Source of the DNA: Dioszegia crocea
Lineage: Eukaryota; Basidiomycota; Tremellomycetes; Tremellales; Bulleribasidiaceae
Assembly (NCBI GenBank): GCA_001600615.1
Contig: BCKK01000006.1
Span: forward strand, 1,195,966 to 1,259,965
DNA length: 64,000 nucleotides
Direction of reading: 5' to 3'
Shown piece by piece: positions 35,201 through 44,377 of the stretch. Under the pieces are notes generated by a model. It was given only the letters and a program-made list of their open reading frames with translations, was not told where the DNA came from and did not search any database. How positions within the stretch are numbered: position 1 is the first letter of the stretch; each line of letters begins with the position of its first letter. The position numbers were made by a program, and so were the translations under genes.

Positions 35201-36635
35201 CTGCGTTGTTAGTTAGTCGCCTGTGGAATCGCTGCGAGCGGCACAACTGACCTTCCCATCCGTCAACGAGTTGATGACCATCCCCAACGCCGATAAACTC
35301 TTGTTGATCTTCTTGGCTTCTTCGAGTGTTTGACCAGTCGCCCCGGTCTTCCCTACCTAACAAGATCAACTTGTATCGCGGAGCATGTACCGTTTCTCAG
35401 CTGAGGCATACCTTTTCAGAACCGGCCAAATCAACCAAATACAAGTTCCCACTCTTCTGACTCCCCGTCTCCACATTCCGCTGATGTATCCCAATGACGA
35501 AGATGGAATGTGAACGGGATGACTCGGCGTTCATATCTGACCATCAGACTAGCCATTACTGACGCGATGAAGACACTCACTGGTTGCTGATGTCGCTCGA
35601 CTGCTACCTCCCGCTCGCATGACCTTATACATCTCCGACTCGCTGCCGACATAAACGTCCGTCAGTCCCTTGACATACACCCCTCTCGCTTTGTCTTCAT
35701 GTATCGATAGATTATCGTTCTGAGCTGCGATGTCAGCTTCCGCCTGATGCAAAAGTTAGTGCCAGGAGCAGCTCACGTTGCAGTAGATCTCTAATCTTCT
35801 CCATGTAGATTTCCATATAGCTGACTTTGACGGTATACTCGATAGATATATCGGCAGACATGATGCACGCGAAGATCTGTTCGACGATTCGAGGGATCAG
35901 ACCTCTTAGTGCAGGCTTGTCAACATCGGCACCCTAGATGGTAAGCTTTAGTTCGGCCATGAATACCTGACACAAAGCGCACCATCATCGCTGCGAATGT
36001 CAGCTGTGGACAAAACGGAGGCGAGTTTCGAAGCAACTCACTATATGTCTTTCCCGATCCAGTCTGGCCATAACAGAACAGCGTCCCGTTAAAGCCCATC
36101 ATTACATCTGATCAAGTCAGTAGGTGTATGTCATAAGCTGCTTCATGAAGTGAAAACCTACCATCGACAATCCCCTTGACTCCCCAATCGAAAATCTCAA
36201 CCTGCTCAGTAGAAGTATCAAAGACTCTGTCAAAAGTGAATCCGTCCTTCTCTGGTCCAGCTAGTCGCGTCAGCTTCACTCCACCGACGAGGGCCAAGGC
36301 CCGAAGGCTCGAGCGCGACGCTTGGACCCACCTAGGGAAGCCGAATTCTTCATGAGAACAGTCGCGTCCCCTGCGTAGTCTACGCACTCTTCCGACCGCG
36401 CCTCGGCTTCCATCCGGTTCATCGGTCGGAACCTGCATGGGTGATGAGCAAAGTGAAGGGGTGGTGAGGTATGAGGAATGAGGAGAATCTAGGTTAGCCA
36501 TCTTCTCGACCATACGACATGTCGAGAGGGGAGACATACCGGCATACTACCTATCTTCATCAGCTTTGGCTCCATCTACAACTCCAGGACCTTGACGTGG
36601 GCTCTGTAGCTCACCTTGATGTTATTGCCCGACAT
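32279..36635 (-). CDS. Conventional kinesin heavy chain (kinesin-1/KIF5)
   Basis: Plus-end microtubule motor, cytosolic, for organelle and vesicle transport. The protein exceeds 900 residues over many exons. The motor starts MSGNNIK, with a micro-exon giving VVCR and then [11 protein letters not shown]. Motifs: P-loop [16 protein letters not shown]; switch [14 protein letters not shown]; switch [19 protein letters not shown]; then [20 protein letters not shown] and [20 protein letters not shown]. The neck and stalk ([27 protein letters not shown]) are followed by long coiled coils. The final intron leads to a short exon giving the C-terminus GKRQSWFFS, the tail form of fungal kinesin-1 proteins as I recall them. 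Two coding micro-exons (36540-36550, 11 nt; 35983-35990, 8 nt) lie within the motor. A linker of about 100 residues after the neck is Pro/Gly/Ser-rich ([13 protein letters not shown]). Confidence 0.93.
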
Positions 36636-37033
36636 GGCGCGCGGTCGATGATGTCAACACCGCGACCAAGCGAAGGAATGTGCCTTTCCCAGCCGATGCA
36701 GCTAGCTGAGGGTGGAAAATTTTCGCTAAGCCAATATCCACACCAATATGAGAGTGTGTGTAGACTATAAATGCGTCCTTGCTGTAGCTGACTGCGATGG
36801 AATGGTGTAGACAAGATGTGTAGAGAAGCTCTGAAACACGACCCGCCAACATCTGACACACTACTTCCGGCTAAAGTTAGACTTGTCGCAACGGGTCAAG
36901 ACGCGTTACAACGCTCGGTGAAGACCGGTATCGCTCGATCGGATCACCCATCGAAGAGCTAAGCTCAACCAAAAGTTCAAGAGCCAACTCACAATCACTC
37001 CATCTATCAGTCAGACCACTCAGGCCACTCACA
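36636..37033. promoter_or_regulatory. Divergent promoter region kinesin-1 / PET117
   Basis: 398 bases between two divergent starts. No coding signal of its own; it should hold both promoters. Confidence 0.45.
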
Positions 37034-37585
37034 ATGTCCCGCGCCAGCAAGATCTTTCTCGGCTCAGCGATGTGCGCATCGGCATTCACAGTGTGGGGCG
37101 TACACTTCCTGCAAGAAAGAGAATCAGATGTAAGCCCTTTCAGTCCTGTCGTGTTCCCGATCTGATGCCTGTAGACAATGTATCAAGGTGTACTGAAAGA
37201 TGAAGCTCGTTTACGGGATAAAGCACTCGCGGCTGCATCTTCCGCTGCTTCGTCTATCGTCTCCCCCTTGACACACGCATCAGGATCTTCAAACACCCCA
37301 CTTAACACTCCCTCTTCCCCTGCTCGAACGCCAGGCGTTCCTGTGCCCGCACCAATACCGTCTGGCGTCAGGCAGCCCGATGCGGTGGTGGATGAAGATT
37401 GCGAGACGTGTCGGATCTCTCCACCGGCGGCGTTATTGGAGGCGCAATCGAAGGAGGCTAGGAAGGTAGAGAGGCAGGCGAGAGAGGCGGAGTATCTGCA
37501 GCAGAGGGGATTGGCGGAGAGGCTGGAGAAAGAGCAAGGGAGTGGGATAGGTGATGGGAGAGCAGGGGGAGGGAGGATGGTATGA
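37034..37585 (+). CDS. PET117: PET117-like cytochrome c oxidase assembly factor (168 aa)
   Basis: Mitochondrial assembly factor of cytochrome c oxidase, which by family knowledge couples heme a synthesis to assembly. Exons are 37034-37129 and 37175-37585. The N-terminus MSRASKIFLGSAMCASAFTV followed by WGVHFLQERESD is the single membrane segment plus start of the Pet117 family. The second exon opens TMYQGVLKDEARLRDK, corresponding to the 'LHxGVxKDxxR' block. Family members are usually about 70-110 residues. Here a further ~100 residues follow: a Ser/Pro linker, a CETC pair, and a charged amphipathic helix (EARKVERQAREAEYLQQRGL). The gene is divergent from kinesin-1. Confidence rests on the N-terminal 50 residues. 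Confidence 0.8.
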
Positions 37586-38004
37586 TGCACACCGATCAAT
37601 ATAATCATGAGGGTTCTATAATCAAATCGGATATTACACACACAAGTGCCCCCTGGGGCAGAGCTATGCGTTAAATCCCCGCCACACGCTCAGATACGTT
37701 CAATGCATTCATTTCATTCATACAGGATTTCAGACTATTCATACCCTTCCTTCACACAAACACCTTCGACGTCTCTTTCATCTCTCCATCGAGCCCGGGA
37801 AAAAGGGGGGAAATAGGGGGATTAAAAAGAGGAAGTAAATAGTGTGATTAGGCGATAACCACATGGGGGTATCGCTGTGCAGAAGGGGGGATAAGAACAA
37901 CAGAGGTCGATGCAAGATTTCGCTATGGCCAGCGGGGTACGGGTGGGTAGGTAAGGGATGGGGAGGAGGGTTGACATTGGACTGGGAATTGGAAGGCATC
38001 GCAA
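37586..38004. other. Convergent intergenic region
   Basis: 419 bases between the 3' ends of PET117 (+) and GSK3 (-). Poly-G/poly-C rich near 37797-37823. No gene seen. Confidence 0.45.
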
Positions 38005-39669
38005 TCACTGGGCAATGTCAGCTATGCCCCCTTACAAGGTGCTGGATATCTACACTCACGTCGAGGCTGATACGCAATTGCTCCAGAGGGATAGGCACGA
38101 ATCCGTCGATATCAATCCCGCGAGCCTTGAGTGCGGGCTCGGCGTGTGTTGGGACGAGTTGACGGATGAGATCGGGACGAGTGGATAGTTCTGCATAATG
38201 TCAGCTTCTTTGTCACAGTATCGAGCAACGATTAGCTCACCCTCGCGAGTAAAGTCAAAGAGCGCCGGCATTTCCTTGCCATTTGGCAACCTGGCACCCT
38301 CCACGCGCAACTCGTCAAAGAATTCGTGAACGAGAGATTCGGGCGCTCTATTTTGATCAGCTAATGTCCTTCTAACAGCACCGAGCCTACTCACGTGAGA
38401 CGAGCGGTAGGTGTGTACTCGAGCAAGTTGCTAATGAGCGCAATGGCATCGGCGGGTGTTCGGGGACGGAAGACCTTTGTGAATGGATGGGGCTTGATTT
38501 GGGGGAATTTGTGCTCCATGTACTGGCGGCATCAGCTCCTGGCCCCACCCTTACTTATGTTCACTTACGTTCGGGTTCATCGTCTTGATCTGATCCCTCG
38601 TCGGCGTGCCCAACACCTTGATGATCTCCACCAACTGGTCGATACCTGACTCTCCAGGGAAAAGGGGTTGTCCCAGCATCAACTCAGCCATAACACATCC
38701 AGTTGACCAGATATCTGATCATCAGCACAAAAGGCATAATTTCGGCTGGAAGGTAGACTGACCGATGTTGGTGGTGTAATTGGTTGCGCCAAAGATCAAT
38801 TCGGGAGCTCGGTAGTATCTCGAGCAAATGTACGAGACATTGGGTTCGCCAGCAATGAGAATCTTTGCCGAGCCGAAATCGCACAATTTCAGGATACCCG
38901 TCGCGGGGTTCAAGAGCAGGTTCTGGGGTTTGATGTCGCGGTGGCAGATACCGACAGAGTGGATGTATGCGAGAGAGCGGAGTAGCTGGGCAGATCAGCG
39001 GCAGGCTTCACAGCAGACTTACCTGGTACATGTACAGCTTGACCTGGAGCATCGGCATAGCTTGCTTCAGCTTGGAGTAGTGCCGAGACGCTCGGTAGAC
39101 TGTCTCTGGTACGAATTCGAGCACCAAGTTGAGGTAAACTTCGTCCTTCTGCGCATGATCAGCAAACCTCGTCCTGTTTATACGGAAAAACTGCCCACCT
39201 TGTCGCCGTTCGAGTAGAAGAACGCCTTCAATTCAACCACGTTCGGGTGTCCAACCAGTCTCATGATTTGCAGTTCTCGGTTCTGACCATCAGCCCTGGT
39301 CCAAGCCTTGTCATAGTTCCGCGCTCACCTTGAACCGCTTGTCCTGGAGGACCTTCTTGATGGCGATCTCTGAATCTCCCTCAGACTCGTCTTCGCGCTT
39401 TCCTAATGATGTCAGCCTGGCCTGGCCTTACGATACGCTCCACTCACCCAGCATCTTGGCCGCAAACACCACACCGAAACTTCCATTCCCAACCACCTTG
39501 CAGTTCGTATAGCTGATCGACACCTCGTTACCCGTCTTTCCATTCTGGGCCGTAACAGTGACGACGCGGTTGGGATCATCCGCTACATTTGTTAGCTTCA
39601 AGCCTTGACCCTAGCAGCACTAGACTCACGCGAAACCTTCACACCATTGACTAGACCGACTCCGGACAT
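38005..39669 (-). CDS. GSK3: Glycogen synthase kinase 3 (GSK3, CMGC kinase)
   Basis: Serine/threonine kinase acting on primed substrates. Start [13 protein letters not shown] at 39669 (exon 39630-39669). All kinase landmarks are intact: [15 protein letters not shown] (glycine loop); [20 protein letters not shown] (catalytic Lys and priming-pocket Arg); [11 protein letters not shown] (catalytic loop); [10 protein letters not shown] (DFG plus pocket Lys); [16 protein letters not shown] (activation Tyr); [20 protein letters not shown]; and a C-lobe ending in [16 protein letters not shown] then LRISLD. The stop codon TGA is alone on the last exon (38005-38007), directly after an intron of 52 nt. 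The family N-terminus is short. The upstream - strand frame (39895-40419) is probably leader. A diverged tandem paralogue follows at 41413. Confidence 0.95.
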
Positions 39670-41412
39670 GTTGACAATCTGAGGATCGTGGTTGAAGGAG
39701 TTGTAGCTGAGGAGAGGCAGCTGTGGGGGCGGAATAGAGGCGAAGGGCAGCGCGGAAGGTATTGCCATGGGTATAGAGGAGGAAGATCGGCGACGGCGAG
39801 ATGGAGAAGTGAGATGGGGGCGCAGAGAGCGATGGACCGGTTGGATGGGGGTACGCATGCGTAGTAGTGCAGAGGTGGGATGTGCGGTGCGAGGTCACAA
39901 AAGCCAAGCGGTGTAGCGAGTGTAGATCAGGCGGAGGGGATGGTTGTATATATGGGCCAGAGTGGGGGAGGAGGCATCGGAGTATAGATCAGGCGGAGGT
40001 GGAGTTGTTGAGTAAGAAGAAGCATGATCAGCTTGAGGCCCTTCTGTAGAAGCAACACACGAGAAACGATAAACAGGCGCGGGAGGGGTGGACTCTATCT
40101 GAGTTGCGGTAGACGATATGCAACAAGCGCATGAAAGGGAAGGTGGGGACCAAGATCCGGGACTCCGCCATGATTCCAACCTCCGCTCGCGATTCCAACG
40201 CCGAGAGTTCCAAGACCAACTCCGACCTCCCGCTCCCCGCTCCGACTCAAGAACGTGCCTTGATCTCATCTTAGACCTCTGCAGTGTCCGCCCCTCGGAA
40301 TTGCGCCAATGATCATGAGGAGGAAAGATGGAGGCGCGAGATGAACGAGGCGAAGGGGGAACAGGATCCTCGCGCCGCAACCCAAGCTCCAACTCTGAGG
40401 TATGAAAATGGTGACTCACAGTTTGCTATACTGGCGTAGATGGATCGTAGATGCTCTGCTGCAGGTGTAGTATGTTGTAGGTGTAGACGCGTTGAGTTTG
40501 AGTAAGAGACAAGGGAGGGGTAGATGGAGGTAGCGTTCAATTCCAGGGTTGCTCGTGCGCTCGTGACGTTATGACGCGGGGCCGGATGTTATTCCACTTC
40601 CGCGGCTTGAAGTTGGATTTAAGCAAAGCTTCAGTCGACTTTGGATATAGGCTATATGGATCTTGTGCCGTGGGTAAAGGATGTTTACGAGGGGGTTGAG
40701 CGTAAGGATGGGTCGGATGACAGGGGTGGTAGAGCTGTGGGCTGTGGTGTCCGTAGGGAGCGGAATGAGGAGCAGGGCGGGATTAGTCTCGCGTGGTGGA
40801 ATTGCCTCTCCCGTCCAATTCCATTAGGAATTCCGCTTCAAGTGATTTGAATACATTTATTATGTGGCTCCGCTATGCATCCTTTGTCTGTCCCTACTTT
40901 GCCCCTCGTCCACCATACTCCCATATGCATGCCATTACTGGGCAATCCCATAAGTATGAATCTACCCCGCCTTTGCTACTGGAGCACCTCAGGGGCCCAG
41001 AACATTCCCGGCTGACCCTGACGGCATTTCGGAGGATGTGGCACATTTGATCGAGCAGTCCGTGCGCGAGGAATGATGGCGTGTTTCAGGATTTGCGTTT
41101 TGTTTTAGAAAGCAAGAGGGTGCGCCGCATCGTCTGTCTGGCCCATCGTGCTCGTGGGTGATGCCCGAGTACGGTAGAGTGAGTGCTCACGATAACCAGC
41201 TATTTTCTAGGGCGAGTTTGTGCTTGTCTTGAAGGATCTCGGGCACGTTAGTACAGCAATAGAGATCGGTCTACGCATACAGCATTCCGTTCCGAACGCT
41301 ACGCCTTGAACCCGTTCTCCGCACGCAGTATCAGTACATTGTTTGACATAGCTAGAGACAAGTGGATACAAACATATCTTGGGTAGGCCAAGAAGTCGGA
41401 ATAGGCGCGGCA
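39670..41412. other. Long intergenic region between the two GSK3 genes
   Basis: 1,743 bases. It includes the GSK3 promoter and leader. A 174-codon - strand frame (39895-40419) is low in complexity with Ser/Arg/Pro and starts within the leader. It could be an upstream frame or chance. A short imperfect repeat of the word tagatcaggcggagg occurs at 39926-39940 and 39985-39999. From 40420 to 41412 nothing convincing was seen. Confidence 0.4.
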
Positions 41413-43340
41413 TCACTATCCGAATCAGCTGAATTCCCGGCTGTCGATGCATATAGACCAGACGTGAAATGAAGGATTCAGATTGTGCAGGCCTCACAAT
41501 GACAGGGACGCGATCAAGACTGACATGCTCGAGAATAGTCGGCTCAAAGGCGTCAATGTCAATGCCGCGGGCCTTGAGAGCGGGAGCGGCGTGAGGCGGC
41601 ACGAGCCGATGAAGCAGATCGGGGCGATTAGATAGCTCTGTGTTGGTATCAGCTCCTGTTCAACTACCCGTCTAAACCATGGATGATCTTACCTTCTTGG
41701 GTGAAATCAAAGAGCCCTGGAAAGTCCTTGCCATTCGGCAAGACAGCGCCCGCAACGCGCAGGTCATCGAAGAACTCATGAACCAGTGCTTCCGAAGCTC
41801 TGCTACTTCAGCCGTGCCACTATATAACGGCGTCAAAGCTCGCAAATTCCGACTCACGTCAATCGATCAGCAGATTTGTACACGAGTAAATGGTGGATCA
41901 ATTCCACAGCTGCGGCGGGTGTCCCAAGGCGGAAGGCCTTCTCCCATGGCCAATAGGATGTAATCTGGGGAATCTTGTGGTCGGTGTGCTGATACCGTTA
42001 AACGATCGTTACTAGATCATAGGTTCGATCAGAATCCTGCTCACCTTGAGATTCATCGCTTGAACATCATCCCTGGTCGGAATTCCCAAAACCGTAACGA
42101 TCTCCACCAATTGGTCAGTGACAGAATTCCCGGGGAAGAGAGGTTGACCCAGCATCAACTCGCCCATCACGCATCCGGCAGACCAGACATCTGCAGCAGT
42201 CAGCCAGTCCCTTGAGACTACGACTCTGTCCACAGAGCTTACCCATGCTGGACGTGACGGTAGATGCCCCAAGAACAAGCTCCGGAGCCCGATAGTATCG
42301 TGAGCACATGTGACTGTCATTGATTTCTCCGTCAACCAGATTTGTGGCGCCAAAGTCGCAGACCTTGACGAGTCCAAGGACAGGGTCTAAGAGCAGGTTT
42401 CGAGGGTTGATGTCGCCGTGGACTATTCCCTTGGAATGGAGGTATGCTAGTGCCCGGAACAACTGGGTAAGTCAGAATGAGTGTACATGCGGATCAGATT
42501 CACCTGATACACGTAGTACTTGATCTGACACATCGGCATTGTTTGCTTCAACGTGGAGTAGTGCCGACAAGCGCGATACATGTCCTCTGGCATGAAATCG
42601 AGCATCAGGTTGAGGTAGATGTCCCCTTCCTGCGATGAAGTCAGCTTCCGACCAACACGCGACTAGTATGTGAAGAACAAATCTTGTCGCACTTGGAGTA
42701 GAAGAAAGCCTTGAGCTCGGCAATGTTCGGATGCTGAATCACGCGCATAATCTGCAGCTCTCGACTCTCATACGTCAGCAGAGATTCGGGTTACCTCGTA
42801 CTTGACTGACCCTGAAGCGTTTGTCCTGCAGAATCTTCTTGATGACAATCTTCGATTCCTCCTCATGGCCGCCTTCCTTTCGCTCGGTCCCTGAATTTGT
42901 CAGTTTGACCTCGTGCCACAAGTCAGAATCTAGACTCCTACACCAAAAGGCAAATGCTCTTGATGCGGAGTAGACTCATATTTCAACTCCACATTGCACC
43001 ATGTTTACCAGAACTTACCCAGCATCTTGGCAGCGAAGACAACCGCGAAGTTCCCTCTATCGCGAAGCTCGCAATTTGTGTACCTGATTGACACCTTCTC
43101 GCCCGTTTTGGCATCTTGGCCCGTGACCGTGACGATCCGGCTGACAGAGTCCGCTATGTAGTCAGCATCACTTGCGACGAGGATGATGTAGAGTCGGAGG
43201 GTACCGATGCACAATACAGCGGCTGGAGTCCTGGACTCACGGGATGGTATGGCGGTGTTGGTCGGTCCGCTTTCTGACATGCTGGAAGCTGAGGCGTCGA
43301 TGGGACCAGATTCGTCCAGGGAAGGGGGAGCAGCTGACAT
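41413..43340 (-). CDS. Diverged GSK3 paralogue, probable weak or pseudokinase
   Basis: CMGC/GSK3 kinase domain sharing architecture and intron positions with the neighbouring GSK3. Start [12 protein letters not shown] at 43340. The glycine loop is [19 protein letters not shown] instead of GNGSFG. The catalytic Lys is kept ([14 protein letters not shown]). The catalytic loop reads HGDINPRN in place of HRDIKPQN: the Asp stays, but the Arg is Gly and the catalytic-loop Lys is Asn. DFG is kept, but the following pocket Lys of SAK is Asn (CDFGATNLV). The activation-loop Tyr is His ([16 protein letters not shown]). The C-lobe is intact ([20 protein letters not shown]). The tail ends SLDRVPVI, with the stop TGA alone after an 82-nt intron, exactly as in GSK3. 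Reading through that intron would instead add ~60 unlikely residues to 41207. No frame break is seen, so the gene is probably expressed. Confidence 0.85.
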
Positions 43341-43911
43341 TGACGTGAGTCAGTAATTCGTGGAGTGCCGGTAGCAGTGATGATGTTGCAGGCAATCGGT
43401 GGAAGCTCGTTCGTCAGTAAAATCTGATTCAGCAGGATGTGAACAAGAGGTCAGTCCAGTACTGACAAGTAGCCTTGTCTGCTTAGACGTCCCGGGTCAG
43501 GGGCAAAGGGACAAGGGGGCCCGAGATTTCAAAGGAAGGGCGGGCGTCCGAGTCAGGACTCCATCGTGATGATACGTCATGCTCGCGTTCCGATCTCAAA
43601 CACCTTTGGCGAGTTGCTAGCCGTGACACTGCAGAGTGTCAGCTCAGATACCGGAAACCGGCCGGACCCTGTCTCCAGCCCCTGGCCGGCCAGATGTCAA
43701 TGGATCCCATCTCGTCTCCGCCATGTCAAAGGGAGGTGAGCGCTGTTACGCGTTATCGCCCTCTGACATGGACGACCTCTTGATTGACCGTATAAGATGG
43801 GGTCCCTTCCCATCCCATCTCTTCACAACACCTCTCATCCTTCACCATCCCAACGCAATTCCTCAACCTACCAATTATTTCCCATACCACACCTCACGTC
43901 CCTCAACCAAC
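43341..43911. promoter_or_regulatory. Divergent region between GSK3 paralogue and small + gene
   Basis: 571 bases. The frame of the downstream small gene is open through part of this region to 43636, but the sequence there is poorly protein-like. The region should contain the promoter of the GSK3 paralogue. Confidence 0.4.
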
Positions 43912-44202
43912 ATGTCCACTCACCGTACCTCCAACGTCTCGGATTCCACTTCCCATTCCACAGGGTCCACAACAGCGACAACCTCCTTCGCAGGCAGCTC
44001 TATCCGCAGGTGTCTCTCTCCGGAGCCAATGGGGAGCTCTGCTGAGGAATCGGTTAGGTCTGGGCGAAAAGTCACATTTGTTGATGATGCCGAAATGTTT
44101 GACGAAGCGCGCCCGTGGGCACAATTCTCTCACATGAAGCGGAACTACGGGTCAGTCAACCTGGCGAGAGATGGGCGACGGGCCTCATCGACGTACCGCT
44201 AG
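43912..44202 (+). CDS. Hypothetical small protein (96 aa)
   Basis: Not recognised. Single exon from the ATG at 43912; the frame is open upstream to 43636 and a longer form starting there is possible. The first ~50 residues are Ser/Thr-rich (SDSTSHSTGSTTATTSFAGS). The rest is charged and more protein-like (RSGRKVTFVDDAEMFDEARP, WAQFSHMKRNYGSVNLARDG). A KVTF-type short motif (RKVTF) matches the RVxF class of PP1-docking motifs, a weak clue only. No domain, signal or membrane segment. Confidence 0.45.
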   Translation: MSTHRTSNVSDSTSHSTGSTTATTSFAGSSIRRCLSPEPMGSSAEESVRSGRKVTFVDDAEMFDEARPWAQFSHMKRNYGSVNLARDGRRASSTYR

Positions 44203-44377
44203 CTCGTACGTGTCTCGGGGGCGGGCGACATTCTGAAGCGGATTAGAATAGTCAGATTTGGTCACAGAGCGGAAAGATGGGGTTGATAAGGGATTTATAC
44301 TTGATCCATTACGCGAGGAGCATCGTCAGTGCGGGACCTGTATCTATTCATTGCATGTACCTGTGACTAGACTCCCA

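Noticed and set aside
39895..40419. 174-codon - strand frame upstream of GSK3
   Set aside because: Low-complexity Arg/Ser/Pro sequence in the presumed leader. It could be an upstream frame, but nothing supports a protein.
41207..41412. Longer C-terminus for the GSK3 paralogue by reading through its last intron
   Set aside because: The added ~60 residues are unlike kinase tails, and a spliced stop directly matches the structure of the neighbouring GSK3 gene.
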